Program-made: the position numbers and the translations under genes
Notes under the pieces: generated by a model
What the model was told of the DNA's origin: nothing
Seen by the model: the letters and a program-made list of their open reading frames with translations, nothing else
Databases searched by the model: none
Source: JACDAN01 sp963847235
Lineage (GTDB): Bacteria > Actinomycetota > Thermoleophilia > Gaiellales > Gaiellaceae
Assembly (NCBI GenBank): GCA_963847235.1
Contig: CAWJYU010000023.1
Coordinates: forward strand, 62,001 to 126,000
Reading direction: 5' to 3'
Length of the DNA stretch: 64,000 bases
Shown: positions 32,678 to 41,931 of the stretch, one piece after another
How positions within the stretch are numbered: the stretch's first letter is position 1
Layout of the letters: the number at the start of each line of letters is the position of its first letter

Positions 32678-32683
32678 AGTGTA
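32678..32683 (-). promoter_or_regulatory. -10 hexamer TACACT for the radical SAM gene (leaderless)
   Basis: Minus strand; ends 6 nt before ATG at 32671. Confidence 0.5.
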
Positions 32684-32726
32684 GAACACACGTTCGTTCT
32701 CGCGGCGGTTCTGTCCGCCTCGTTCC

Positions 32727-32732
32727 TATAAT
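32727..32732 (+). promoter_or_regulatory. Consensus -10 TATAAT upstream of the CNNM gene
   Basis: A perfect TATAAT about 60 nt before the GTG at 32792, giving a normal leader. A clear -35 is not obvious. Confidence 0.45.
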
Positions 32733-32791
32733 CCGAAGACTTCCTTGGACGACGACCGACCGCCCAGTACTCAGGCCCCGGAGAGCGGGGC

Positions 32792-34097
32792 GTGAGCGAT
32801 TTCCTTCGAATCGTCGTGGTTCTCCTGCTCGTGCTGGGGAACGCGATCTTCGTCGCGGCCGAGTACGCGCTCGTAACAGCGCGGCGCAACCGCCTGCAGG
32901 AGCTCGTGGAGCCGGACGCGCAGGGCGCGAAGCACGCGCTCGAGCTGATGGACAACCCCGTGCGCTTCATCAGCACGGTGCAGGTCGGGATCACCGTCGC
33001 CGGCATCGCGATGGGCGCGATCGGCCAGCCGCTCGTCCAGGACTGGTTCGACGTTCGTCCAGTCCGACACGGTCGCGTTCCTGATCGCCTTCTTCTTCCT
33101 GACCTACCTGAGCGTCTCTCTCGGGGAGCTCGTGCCGAAGGCGATCGCGCTCCAGCGGGCAGAGCGGCTGGCCATCGCGCTGGCCTGGCCGATCGACCTC
33201 CTCGGCCGCATCGCGCACCCGCTCGTCTGGCTGCTCCAGACCTCGGCGAACGCCGTCGTCCGGCTTTTCGGGATCAAGCCGGCACCGGCCGGCGTCATCG
33301 TCCACACGCGGGAGGACATCCGGGCGTTCGTCGCCGAGGCGGGCGAGAGCGGCGCTGTCGAGGGCGTCGAGCAGGAGGTGCTGTACGCGGCCTTCAAGTT
33401 CGCGGACAAGGAGGTGCACGACGTGATGGTCCACAAGCCGGAGGTCGTCGCGATCTCGGTCGAGCTGCCGCCACGCGAGTGCCTCGCCGCCGTCGTCAAC
33501 TCGCCGTACACGCGCTATCCGGCCTACCGCGGACGTCGCTCGACCAGATCGACGGGATCCTCCACGTCCGCGACCTCTTCTCCGCGCTGTACGAGAAAGG
33601 GATCGACAACGTCGTCATCGAGGATCTGCTCCGCAAGCCGTACTTCGTTCCGGAGACCAAGGATCTCGCCGCGCTGCTGCCGAGTTTCAGAGCGCAGAAC
33701 CAGCACATGGCGATCGTCGTCGACGAGTACGGCTCGATGCAGGGGATCGTCACGCTGGAGGACGTCCTCGAGGAGATCGTCGGAGAGATCGAGGACGAGT
33801 ACGACCTGCCGGACGAGTCGCTGGAGCGCACTCGACGAGAGCACGTTCGCGTCGACGGCACCTTCCCGATCGACGACTTCAACGAGCAGTTCGAGGTCGC
33901 GATGCCGGACGACGACTACCACACTCTCGCCGGGCTTCGTCTTCGGCAAGCTCGGACGCGCTCCCGAGGCGGGGGACGAGGTCGTCGTGGAACGGGCTCA
34001 AGTTCGACGTGATCGAGGTGGAGGGCACTCGGATCGAGAAGCTCCAGGTCGAGTTCCTGCCGCCCGAGGAGGCAGAGCCCTCACCGGAGGCGCCTGA
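32792..34097 (+). CDS. CNNM/CorC-type membrane transporter (hemolysin C family), several frame breaks
   Basis: Pieced together: DUF21 membrane domain (FLRIVVVLLLVLGNAIFVAAEYALVTARR...NPVRFISTVQVGITVAGIAMGAIG, then TVAFLIAFFFLTYLSVSLGELVPKAIALQRAE), a CBS pair (VHDVMVHKPEVVAISVELPP; FRAQNQHMAIVVDEYGSMQGIVTLEDVLEEIVGEI) and the CorC_HlyC domain (VRVDGTFPIDDFNEQF, FVFGKLGRAPEAGDEV, GLKFDVIEVEGTRIEKL). Frames change near 33053, 33527, 33930 and 33988; three fit one-base insertions, one a deletion. The 3' end is unclear; TGA at 34095 is the likely stop. Such proteins export Mg2+/Co2+. Confidence 0.8.
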
Positions 34098-34136
34098 CAG
34101 CTCTGCACGGCTTCGCAGGCGCGGAGGCGCCTCGGA

Positions 34137-36148
34137 GTGGCCGCGCCTCCCCGGCTCGCCTCGGCCCGAACGGCTCGAGCCTGGGCCTCGAGACGCTGGA
34201 CGGCGTCGGGCCGACCGTCAAGAAGCGGCTGGCGGCGCTCGGGCTGCGGACGATCCGGGACGCGCTCGAGTACCGGCCGCGCCGCTACGAGCCCGCGGCG
34301 CCGGAGCTGGCGATCTCCGATCTGTTCGGCGAGGACGAGGCGGCGATCGCGGGCGAGGTGCTGAGCGTCCGCGTCCAGCGCGCCCGCCGGCTCCAGCTCG
34401 TGAAGGCACGCGTCGCCGACGAGTCCGGGGAGATCACCGCCGTCTGGTTCAACCAGGCGTGGCTCAAGGACCGGCTCCAGCCCGGCACGCGGGTCCGCCT
34501 GCGCGGCAACCTGAAGGGCAGCGAGTTCACGGTCCGCTCCTACGACGTGAACGGCGTCGCGGCGACCGCCGACTTCGCGCCCGTCTACCCCGCGAGCGAG
34601 GAGATCACCGTCAAGAAGCTGCGCGAGGTCGTCGGGAAGGCGCTCGACGTACGCGGGGGACGTCGTCGATCCGCTGCCCGCCGCGCTCAAGGTGCGCGAG
34701 AGGGACTGCCCGGCCGCTCGGACGCGCTCGTCGCGCTGCACCGTCCCGCAAGCGAGGAGCACGGCGAGCAGGCGCGGAGGCGGCTCGCGTTCGACGAGCT
34801 GCTCGCGCTCCAGGTCGGGCTGGCACGGCGCCGCGAGGGCCGCGACGAGGAGCGGGCGCCGGCGCTCGGCGAGCCGGGCGACCTCGTGGCGCGCTATCGC
34901 GAAGTCCTCCCGTTCGAGCTGACGCCGAGCCAGGAAGCCGCGATCTCCGAGATCGACGCCGACCTCGCCGGTGAGCGGCCGATGGAACGCCTGCTCCAGG
35001 GCGACGTCGGCTCCGGGAAGACCGTCGTCGCGCTCTACGCTCTCCTGCGGGCGGTCGACGCTGGAAAGCGAGGCGCGCTGATGGCGCCGACGGAGACGCT
35101 GGCGGAGCAGCACTTCCTGACCGTCGACCCGATCTGCACGCAGCTCGGCGTTCCGATCGCGCTGCTGACCCGCTCGGTCAAGCACGACGTCGGCGCCGCG
35201 CAGGTCGTCGTCGGGACACACGCGCTGATCCAGGAGGGCGTCGAGCTCGGCGACCTCGGCGTCGCGGTCGTGGACGAGCAGCACCGCTTCGGCGTCGAGC
35301 AGCGCGCGGCGCTGACGACCGGCCGCCGGCCGCACGTCCTCCACATGACGGCGACACCGATCCCGCGCACGCTCGCGCTGACCGTCTACGGCGACCTCTC
35401 GGTGACCGAGATCGCGAAGCCGCCGGCGAACCGGAAGCCGATCGAGACCGCGTGGGTCACGGAAGAGCGTTCGAGCGCCGCGTACCAGCGGCTGCGAAAG
35501 CATCTCGACGACGGCCGCCAGGCGTACGTCGTCTGCCCGCTGATCGAGGAGTCGGAGACGAGCGTGGCGCGCGCGGCCGAGCGGGAGGCCGAGCGCCTGC
35601 GCAAGGGCGAGCTCCGCGGCTACCGAGTCGGCCTGCTTCACGGTCGCCTGAGGACGGACGAGCGGCGGCAGCTGATGGCGCAGTTCAAGGCGGGCGACCT
35701 CGACGTGCTCGTCGCGACCACCGTGATCGAGGTCGGCGTCGACGTCCCGAACGCGACGATCATGATCGTCCAGGAGGCGGACCGCTTCGGGCTCGCGCAG
35801 CTCCACCAGCTGCGCGGCCGCGTGGGGCGCGGCGCCGAGCAGTCGTACTGTCTGCTGATCTCGCGCGCGAAGGAGGAGCTGACGGACGCGGCCCAGGCCC
35901 GGCTCGAGGCGCTCGTGCGCACGACGGACGGCTTCGAGCTCGCCGAGGTCGACCTCGAGCTGCGCGGCGAGGGGCAGCTGCTCGGCACCCGCCAGGCAGG
36001 TCTCTCGGAGTTTCGCTTCACGCGCCTGCGCGCCGACCGCGACCTCCTCGAGCGGGCGCGCGAGCTCGCCGAGGAGCTCGTCGACTACGAGGGCCCGCTG
36101 AACGACGAGGTCGACCGCCTGTTCGCCGACCGCGAGCCGACCGCGTAG
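34137..36148 (+). CDS. recG: ATP-dependent DNA helicase RecG, frame breaks
   Basis: Branch-migration helicase. N-terminal wedge: LETLDGVGPTVKKRLAALGLRTIRDALEYRPRRYE and OB-fold (RLQLVKARVADESGEITAVWFNQAWL). Helicase motifs: LLQGDVGSGKTVVALYA, APTETLAEQHF, VDEQHRFGVEQR, MTATPIPRTLALTVYGDL, TVIEVGVDVPNATIM, QLRGRVGRG. Start is uncertain: GTG at 34137 needs a frame change before LGLETLDG. Two compensating indels near 34650 and 34700 hide YAGDVVDPLPAALKVRER. The C-terminus ends normally. It overlaps or abuts the broken CNNM gene. Confidence 0.9.
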
Positions 36149-36261
36149 GACAGGCCCGTTCGCGCCTGGCGGGGCGCTGGTGTCGGACCCCGCGACCTGT
36201 CAAGCGAAAAGCGGGTCGAAAGTGTGACGAGTTCTCCAGAGCCAGCGTGCCGCTCAGACGC

Positions 36262-36281
36262 TGTGGTAACGTGTGGCCACA
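36262..36281 (+). promoter_or_regulatory. Promoter/operator of the toxin-antitoxin pair
   Basis: -10-like TAACGT (36267-36272) lies 9 nt before ATG at 36282 and sits between the arms TGTGG (36262-36266) and CCACA (36277-36281). An inverted repeat over the promoter fits autoregulation by the antitoxin complex. Confidence 0.4.
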
Positions 36282-36524
36282 ATGACGCGCATGGGCATCC
36301 GTGAGCTCCGCGACAACCTGACGAAGACGATCCGGCGCGTACGGGCGGGAGAGAGCATCGAGATCACACACGACGGCGAGCCGGTCGCCGTGCTGTCACC
36401 GCTCAAGCGAGACCGACTTGAGCAGCTGATTGCCTCAGGCGAGGTTACGTCCGGGCAAGCCGTTGATCGTCCGCTGATCCCGCTTCCGGCAACGGGGCCG
36501 ATGACAGCGAGCGAGATCGCTTGA
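36282..36524 (+). CDS. Phd/YefM-type antitoxin
   Basis: 80 residues or slightly fewer (ATG 36282, 36291 or GTG 36273 possible). MGIRELRDNLTKTIRRVRAGESIEITHDGEPVAVLSPLKRDRLE is the Phd/YefM DNA-binding fold, followed by a flexible Pro-rich tail (RPLIPLPATGPMTASEIA) that should wrap the toxin. Its stop overlaps the toxin start (TTGA). Confidence 0.85.
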   Translation: MTRMGIRELRDNLTKTIRRVRAGESIEITHDGEPVAVLSPLKRDRLEQLIASGEVTSGQAVDRPLIPLPATGPMTASEIA

Positions 36525-36928
36525 GCTCGACCGCGACGGAGCGCTGCCAGCCTCGTCGCTACGCCGATGCATCGGCGCTCGTCAAGCTCGTCGTGCGACG
36601 AGCCCGAGAGCGCGATCTGGACGCGTATACTCCGGGAGCCGGGACCACCACTCTGGTATCGAGCCGACTCGCGGTGGTTGAGGTGACCCGCGCTGTCCGA
36701 AAGTCGCGAGGTCTGAGCGCGATGTCGAGCCGAGGCGGACGCGAGTGCTGGAATCCTGCTGATCCTGCTGGACGTGACCGGCGAGCATCCTGCGCCGGGC
36801 CTCCGTTCGCTGTGCGCTCCGAACGTTTGAGGGCTTTCGACGCGGTTCACCTCGCAAGCGTCGCTCGCATCTCGAGCCTGGACGAGGTCCTCGCCTACGA
36901 CCGGCGCCTGATCGGAGGCAGTGAGTGA
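36521..36928 (+). CDS. PIN-domain (VapC-type) ribonuclease toxin, middle out of frame
   Basis: RYADASALVKLVVR gives the first PIN acidic residue and SSRLAVVEVTRAVRKS the Glu-containing second motif; RLRAFDAVHLASVARI-SSLDEVLAYDRRL gives the C-terminal acidic residues. Between about 36720 and 36830 the frame translates to nonsense (SSRGGRECWNPADPAG), while another frame reads AEADASAGILLILLDVTGE, as expected for a PIN domain. Two compensating indels are the likely cause. Start TTG at 36521 overlaps the antitoxin stop. Whether the toxin is functional depends on resequencing. Confidence 0.7.
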   Translation: MSSTATERCQPRRYADASALVKLVVRRARERDLDAYTPGAGTTTLVSSRLAVVEVTRAVRKSRGLSAMSSRGGRECWNPADPAGRDRRASCAGPPFAVRSERLRAFDAVHLASVARISSLDEVLAYDRRLIGGSE

Positions 36929-36960
36929 CGCCGGCATTCCTGTGGTCACGCTCCGGGCCT

Positions 36961-37497
36961 GTGAGGATCATCGCCGGCGAGAAGCGGGGCGCGAAGATCG
37001 CCGCCCCGAAGGGACACGACACACGGCCGACCGGAGACCGCGTCCGAGAAGCGGCGTTCAACCTGATCGGCCCCGTGGACGGCGCGACCGTCCTCGACCT
37101 CTTCGCCGGCTCGGGCGCCTACGGGCTCGAGGCGCTCTCGCGCGGCGCGGCGAGCGCCGTCTTCGCCGAGGCCGACCAGGCCGCGTACCACTCGATCCGC
37201 CAGAACGTCCAGAAGCTCCGACTGACCGGAGCGACGATCCTCCACCGGGACGCGATCCAGGTTCTCGCCGAGGAGGCCGCCGCGGGCAGGCGTTACGATC
37301 TCGTGCTGCTCGACCCCCCTTACCGGATGTTCTCGTCGCTGCAAGACCGCATCGCGCTCTACCTCCCAGCCGTGCTCGCGCAGGACGGCCTGGCCGTCGT
37401 CGAGACGCACGCGAAGGAGGAGCCCGAGCTGCCGCTGGAGAAGCGGACGAGCCGGAAGTACGGCTCCGCCCGGCTCACCCTCTTCGAGCACGAATGA
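36961..37497 (+). CDS. rsmD: 16S rRNA (guanine966-N2)-methyltransferase
   Basis: SAM-dependent methyltransferase acting on 30S subunits. RIIAGEKRGAKIAAPKGHDTRPTGDRVREAAFN is the family start. Motif I is VLDLFAGSGAYGLEALSRGA, motif IV is LVLLDPPY. GTG at 36961 matches the usual M-R-I-I-x-G start; upstream GTGs would add an unrelated leader. The stop overlaps the coaD start (ATGA). 178 residues. Confidence 0.93.
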   Translation: MRIIAGEKRGAKIAAPKGHDTRPTGDRVREAAFNLIGPVDGATVLDLFAGSGAYGLEALSRGAASAVFAEADQAAYHSIRQNVQKLRLTGATILHRDAIQVLAEEAAAGRRYDLVLLDPPYRMFSSLQDRIALYLPAVLAQDGLAVVETHAKEEPELPLEKRTSRKYGSARLTLFEHE

Positions 37498-38009
37498 TCA
37501 CGGCGATCTATCCCGGCACGTACGACCCGGTCACGAACGGCCATGTCGACGTGATCCGGCGGGCGGCGGAGATCTTCGATCGGGTGGTGGTCGGCGTCGT
37601 CGGCAGCCCGGCGCACAAGCAGCCGATGTTCAGCGTGGACGAGCGGGTGGAGTTCCTGCGGGACGCGCTGACCGAGGTGGACAACGTCGAGGTCGACGTC
37701 TTCAAGGAGCTCGTGGTCGATTTCGCCCGCCGCTGGGACGCGAAGGTGATCGTCAAGGGCCTCCGCGTGATCTCCGACTTCGAGTGGGAGCTCCAGATGA
37801 ACCAGCTCAACCGCACGCTCGCGCCGGACATCGAGACCGTCTACGTGATGGCGAGCCCGGAGGTCAGCTTCGTCTCCTCGAGCGGCGTCAAGGAGATCGC
37901 GGCGTACGGGGGAGACGTCGACGCGCTGGTGCCCGAGGCGGTGGCCAGCAGGCTGCGCGAGCTCTACGGCGACGGGCGGCCCGGGGCTCCCGTCTCCCCC
38001 TCTGAGTAG
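37494..38009 (+). CDS. coaD: Phosphopantetheine adenylyltransferase
   Basis: Penultimate step of coenzyme A synthesis. AIYPGTYDPVTNGHVDVIRRAAEIFDRVVVGV holds the nucleotidyltransferase T/H-x-G-H motif; VKGLRVISDFEWELQMNQLNRTL and SSSGVKEIAAYGGDVDALVP are the remaining family signatures. 171 residues, slightly long. ATG at 37494 overlaps the rsmD stop; rsmD-coaD is a classical pair. Confidence 0.95.
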   Translation: MITAIYPGTYDPVTNGHVDVIRRAAEIFDRVVVGVVGSPAHKQPMFSVDERVEFLRDALTEVDNVEVDVFKELVVDFARRWDAKVIVKGLRVISDFEWELQMNQLNRTLAPDIETVYVMASPEVSFVSSSGVKEIAAYGGDVDALVPEAVASRLRELYGDGRPGAPVSPSE

Positions 38010-38012
38010 ACT
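38007..38012 (+). promoter_or_regulatory. -10 hexamer TAGACT (leaderless)
   Basis: Ends 8 nt before ATG at 38021 and overlaps the coaD stop. Confidence 0.45.
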
Positions 38013-38020
38013 CCAGAGCC

Positions 38021-38527
38021 ATGGACGTCCTCGTTCTCATCGACAAGCTCGACGACCTCGTGCACAACGCCAAAGCGGTGCCCCTGACCGACCAGGTCCG
38101 CATCGACCGCGAGGAGATCTACGAGATCCTCGACCAGATGCGGGCGACGATCCCGGAGGAGATCAAGCAGGCCCGGTGGATCGTCAAGGAACGGCAGGAG
38201 ATGCTCGCCGAAGCCAAGAGGGAGTGCGACCGGATCCTGGGCGAAGCCCGTGAGCAGGCGGTTCGCGAGGCCTCGCAGACCGAGATCGTCAAGCTCGCCG
38301 AGCGGCAGGCGCAGGAGATCATCGACGAGTCGCGGCGGTCCGCACGCGAGACGCGGCTCGAGATGGAGGACTGGGCCGACAGCATCCTCTCCACGCTCGA
38401 GGTGAACCTCGACAAGTTCCTCGGGGCGGTCAAGCGCGGGCGCGAGCGGCTGCACGAGCGCTCGCAGGAGACTGTCGTCGCCGGCATCGCGGCTCCGGGC
38501 TCCAACGACGACCAGCCGTACGAGTAG
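38021..38527 (+). CDS. Coiled-coil protein, DivIVA/ATP-synthase-b-like
   Basis: 168 residues, almost entirely charged helix. MDVLVLIDKLDDLVHNAKAVPLTDQVRIDREEIYEILDQMRATIPEEIKQARWIVKERQEM is a conserved actinobacterial family found next to coaD, often named DivIVA-like or ATPase without proof. The middle (EILDEAREQA-like repeats) forms a long coiled coil; the C-terminus has another helix (LSTLEVNLDKFLGAVKRGRERL). It may be a scaffold for cell-pole or wall growth. Confidence 0.75.
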   Translation: MDVLVLIDKLDDLVHNAKAVPLTDQVRIDREEIYEILDQMRATIPEEIKQARWIVKERQEMLAEAKRECDRILGEAREQAVREASQTEIVKLAERQAQEIIDESRRSARETRLEMEDWADSILSTLEVNLDKFLGAVKRGRERLHERSQETVVAGIAAPGSNDDQPYE

Positions 38528-39224
38528 CGCACACGCACGACGCGTAGCGGCGCTCTACGACGTCCACGGGAATCCGGGGGCGCTCGAGGCCGCCCTGGCG
38601 GAGGTCGGCGATGCGACGGTCGTCTTCGGCGGCGATCTGGCGTGGGGGCCGATGCCGGCCGAGGCCGTGGATCGGATCCGGGAGCTCGACGCCCTCGCGA
38701 TCCGCGGAAACGCCGACCGGGACCCCGGAGACGACTGGGTCGTGGAGCAGCTCGGGCCCGAGCGGCTCGCGTGGCTCCAGTCGCTGCCTGAGCAGCTCGA
38801 GCTCGAGATCGACGGGCTGGGGCGCGTGCTGTTCGTCCACGGGTCGCCGAGGAGCGACGAGGAGATGCTCTTGCGCACTGCCTCGGACGAGCGGCTCGCC
38901 ATGATCCTCGAGGGCGTGGAGGCGGACGTCGTCGTCTGTGGCCACACGCATATGCAGTTCGATCGCAGCTTCGGCGGCAAGCGCGTCGTCAACGCCGGCA
39001 GCGTCGGTCTTCCCTACGGCGCCTTCGGTGCGCACTGGGTCGAGCTCGGCCCGGAGGTCCGTCATCGGCGCGCGGACTACGACGCGTCGCCGCTCACCGC
39101 CTCGGAATGGCCCCGGGCGGAGGAGGTCGTCCCGGTGATCCAGTCGCCTCCGAGCGAGGACGAGGCGATCGCGGAATTCGAGGCCCTCATCGCGGCAGGG
39201 CGCGACGCTACCCTCATCTCGTGA
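38526..39224 (+). CDS. Calcineurin-like metallophosphoesterase, YfcE/MJ0936-like
   Basis: Metal-binding motifs in order: ALYDVHGNPGALEAAL (D-x-H), VVFGGDLAWGP (G-D), IRGNADRD (G-N), LFVHGSPRSDEE (GH-like), VCGHTHMQF (G-H-x-H), VVNAGSVGLPYG. The frame has no ATG, GTG or TTG before the first motif, so the start is unresolved; a non-canonical start or an indel near the 5' end is needed. Substrate unknown. The stop overlaps the next GTG. Confidence 0.78.
   Translation, partial: SAHARRVAALYDVHGNPGALEAALAEVGDATVVFGGDLAWGPMPAEAVDRIRELDALAIRGNADRDPGDDWVVEQLGPERLAWLQSLPEQLELEIDGLGRVLFVHGSPRSDEEMLLRTASDERLAMILEGVEADVVVCGHTHMQFDRSFGGKRVVNAGSVGLPYGAFGAHWVELGPEVRHRRADYDASPLTASEWPRAEEVVPVIQSPPSEDEAIAEFEALIAAGRDATLIS
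39209..39214 (+). promoter_or_regulatory. -10 hexamer TACCCT for the DUF177 gene
   Basis: Ends 6 nt before GTG at 39221, within the end of the phosphoesterase gene. Confidence 0.35.
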
Positions 39225-39730
39225 CCACCTTCGACCTCAGACAGGCCAGGCTCCGCCCCGGCGAGGAGTACCGCGACGAGCAGGAGATCGAGCTCGCGCC
39301 GTTCGACCTCGGCGGCCAGCGCTACTTGCCGGTTCCGGAAAAGGTGCCGGCGGAGCTCGTGATCGGCCGCGGCTCGAGCGGGACGACGTTCGAGCTGCGT
39401 TTCCGGACCCGGCTCCACGGGCCGTGCGTCCGCTGCCTGAAGGACGCCGTCGTCGACCTGCCGGTCTACGCCCGCGAGTACCAGGCGACGAATCCCGGCG
39501 ACGCCGAGGAGCTGCGCACGCAGTACGTCACCGAGAACCGGCTCGACCTGTCCGCCTGGGCGCGGGACGCGGTGGCGCTGGAGCTCCCCGACCAGATTCT
39601 CCACGCGCCTGACTGCGCCGGGCTCTGTGCCGTCTGCGGCGAGGATCTGAACGAGAATCCGCACGAGCACGTCGAGGAGCGGAGCGACCCTCGCTGGGCC
39701 GCGCTCGAGGAGCTGAAAGAGAAGCTCTAG
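39221..39730 (+). CDS. YceD/DUF177 family protein (23S rRNA accumulation protein)
   Basis: 169 residues. TTFDLRQARLRPGEEYRDEQEIELAPFDLGGQRY, TRLHGPCVRCLKDAVVDLPVYAREYQA and the zinc-ribbon-like HAPDCAGLCAVCGEDLNENPHEH with four conserved Cys. In most bacteria it precedes rpmF and both serve ribosome assembly; here rpmF lies 1.7 kb further, beyond an opposite-strand ABC-F gene. Its stop TAG shares the tetramer CTAG with the stop of that gene. Confidence 0.86.
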   Translation: MTTFDLRQARLRPGEEYRDEQEIELAPFDLGGQRYLPVPEKVPAELVIGRGSSGTTFELRFRTRLHGPCVRCLKDAVVDLPVYAREYQATNPGDAEELRTQYVTENRLDLSAWARDAVALELPDQILHAPDCAGLCAVCGEDLNENPHEHVEERSDPRWAALEELKEKL

Positions 39731-41296
39731 AGGGCCAGGGTCGAAGGTCGGCGCGACCCGCTCCAGGAAGCGCCGGTCGTGTGTGACGAGGACGAGCGTG
39801 CCCTCGTAGTCCTCCAGCGCCAGCTCGAGCTGCTCGATCGCCTCGAGGTCGAGATGGTTGGTCGGCTCGTCCAGGATCAGCGCGTTGGCGCCCTGCGCCG
39901 ACAGGAGCGCCAGGATCGCCCGAGTTCTCTCACCAGGAGAGAGCGAGGACGCGGGCCTCGTGACCTCGGCACCGCGGAGCGCGAACTTCGCGAGCAGCGT
40001 CCGCGCCTCTCCCGTCGCGAGCCCCGCCCGCGCGCCGAAGAGCTCGATCAACGGCTGCTCGGAGTCCAGCCAGGCACGGTCCTGCTCGAGCTCGCCGAAG
40101 CGCACGTTGGTCCCGACGTGACGCCGGCCGCTCGCAAGCGGAAGAGCGCCGACGAGCGCGCCGATCAGCGTCGACTTTCCCGATCCGTTCGGGCCCACGA
40201 TCGCGAGGCGGTCGCCGTATCGCAGCTCGAGGCTGATCGGTCCCAGCCGGAAGCCGTCCCGCTCGACGACCGCCTCCTCGAGGCGGGCGACGACCTCGCC
40301 GGCTCGCCGCGACCCCAGCGCGAGCTCGAGGCGCCAGGGTGTCCACGGCTTCGCCACCTGCTCGAGCCGCTCGAGCCGCTTGTCGGCGGAGCGCACCTTG
40401 GACATCAGCGCGTGTGTCCCGCGCCGGTCCGCCATCCTCCCGGCGGTCCGCGCCTCGCCCTGGCGCCTCTGCAGCAGCGCCTCGAACCGCTCACGCTCGC
40501 CGAGGTAGCGATCGTATGCTGCCTCGTCGCCGAGCCGGCCGACCTCGCGGAGCCGCTCGTACTCGGACCAGCCCCCGGCGAACTCGCGGATCCGCCTCGT
40601 CTCGGCCTCGAACTCCACGACTCGCTCGACTGTCTGCTCGAGAAACGCCCGGTCGTGGGAGACGAGGACGAGCGCGCTCGGCGTCGAGGCCACGAAGCGC
40701 TCCAGCAGGTCGAGGCCGTCGAAATCGAGGTCGTTCGTCGGCTCGTCTAGGAGCAGGACGTCGAAGCGGGAGAGGAGGACCACAGCAAGCTTGGCGCGCG
40801 CAGCCTCGCCTCCGGAGAGCCTTCCGAGCCGCCGGTCCAGCCGGTCGAGCCCGACCCGAGCCGCGGCCTCGCGGGCACGTGCGTGGAAGTCATCTGCGCC
40901 AAGCGAGAGAAAGCGCTCGAGGGCATCGGCGTGCTCGTGTGCGACCTCGGGCTCGTCTCCGAGGCGCGCCGCCAGCGCGTCGAGCTCGAGCGCGGCCGCG
41001 CCGACGCCCGTGCGCCGCTCGAGGTATGCGAGGAGCGTTTCGCCGGGCCGTGCGTCGACCTCCTGGGAGAGATAGCCGACGGTCAGCGACGGCGGACGAC
41101 GCTCGACCGAGCCTCCGTCGGGCTCGTCCAATCCAGCGAGGAGACGGAGCAGCGTCGTCTTTCCGCTCCCATTCGGCCCCACGACGCCGATCCGCGCTCC
41201 CGGGGGGACGAGTAGCGAAAGGCTGTCGAGAATCGTCTCGGCGCCGTGGCTCTTCGTGATGTTCGAAGCGGCGAGCGCGCCGCTCGGGCGTTGCAT
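39727..41296 (-). CDS. ABC-F family ATPase (ribosome protection/quality control), one frame break at the end
   Basis: Two ATPase domains: first with VVGPNGSGKTTLLRLLAG, LSGGEAARAKLAVVLLS, VLLLDEPTNDLDFD; second with IVGPNGSGKSTLIGAL, LSPGERTRAILALLS, ALILDEPTNHLDLEAIE. Between them is the linker helix pair (YDRYLGERERFEALLQRRQGE). As given, the frame runs on through 39077 antisense to other genes. Dropping one T near 39757 changes ...RVAPTFDPG into RVAPTSTLAL-stop, ending at 39727. The corrected span is 3n+1, about 522 aa, normal for the family. GGAGG precedes the ATG. Confidence 0.86.
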
Positions 41297-41371
41297 CGGG
41301 TCCTCCTGATCGACAAGACGGCCCAGCCGGGCCGGAAACGAGGATGTGTCGATCAGCGGGCGCGCATAGGT

Positions 41372-41387
41372 CGAGCCCGGAGGCTCG
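41372..41387 (-). promoter_or_regulatory. Hairpin in the leader region of the ABC-F gene
   Basis: CGAGCC (41372-41377) and GGCTCG (41382-41387) flank CGGA, about 75 nt upstream of the ABC-F ATG on the minus strand. Leaders of ABC-F genes are sometimes attenuators; here this is only a possibility. Confidence 0.25.
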
Positions 41388-41401
41388 CGCAGAACGATAG
41401 C

Positions 41402-41407
41402 TATAGT
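41402..41407 (+). promoter_or_regulatory. -10 hexamer TATAGT for rpmF
   Basis: Ends 11 nt before the ATG at 41419, leaving a leader of only about 4-5 nt. Confidence 0.45.
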
Positions 41408-41418
41408 GGCGAGCCGCG

Positions 41419-41607
41419 ATGGCAGTCCCCAAGAGAAAAACGTCGAAAGCGCGCCGCGACAAGCGCCGCGCGACCCACAAGCTCGAGGCCCCGAGGGTCA
41501 ACGAGTGTCCGGTCTGCCACCGGCCGAAGCGGCCGCATCAGATGTGCCCGACGTGTAAGACGTACCGCGGACGGGAAGTCGAGCCGCTACGGACGCCGGT
41601 CCCGTAG
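41419..41607 (+). CDS. rpmF: 50S ribosomal protein L32
   Basis: 62 residues: AVPKRKTSKARRDKRRATHKLEAP is the universal L32 start; two C-x-x-C pairs (CPVCHRPKRPHQMCPTC) form the zinc-binding version. Standard length. Confidence 0.96.
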   Translation: MAVPKRKTSKARRDKRRATHKLEAPRVNECPVCHRPKRPHQMCPTCKTYRGREVEPLRTPVP

Positions 41608-41648
41608 AATCCCCGCGCTCCCAGTCCATCGAACGTAAGCGAGGTCAC

Positions 41649-41894
41649 ATGGCAGCGTCCCGCGACGAAGTCTATGAGCGCGTCAGGGAGGTCCTGGCAG
41701 AGCGCTTGTCCGTGGAAGAAGCGGACATCACGGAGGAAGCGAACTTCCAGCAAGATCTCGGCGCCGACTCGCTCGACCTCGTCGAGATGATCATGGAGCT
41801 CGAGGATCAATTCGGGATCAAGATCCCGGACGAGGACGCCCAGAAGATCCAGACGGTCGGTCAGGCTGTCGAATACGTCACGTCGCACCAGTAG
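41649..41894 (+). CDS. acpP: Acyl carrier protein
   Basis: 81 residues, strongly acidic. The phosphopantetheine Ser lies in the conserved FQQDLGADSLDLVEMIMELEDQFG. Carries acyl chains in fatty acid synthesis. Followed by rnc and smc, the usual acpP-rnc-smc order. TAGAAT (about 41604) lies ~40 nt upstream, so this gene has a leader, in contrast to many neighbours. Confidence 0.95.
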   Translation: MAASRDEVYERVREVLAERLSVEEADITEEANFQQDLGADSLDLVEMIMELEDQFGIKIPDEDAQKIQTVGQAVEYVTSHQ

Positions 41895-41931
41895 CCAGGC
41901 TCCGAACCGGGAGCCCGGCCGTCTTACGCGG

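Noticed and set aside
36921..37493. A fused rsmD-coaD reading or long leader before coaD
   Set aside because: The upstream part of that frame is an Arg-rich shadow of rsmD; coaD begins at the ATG overlapping the rsmD stop.
39077..39726. Extra ~200 C-terminal residues of the ABC-F frame running antisense to DUF177 and the phosphoesterase
   Set aside because: They arise from a one-base insertion near 39757; the corrected frame stops at 39727 and gives the normal ABC-F length.
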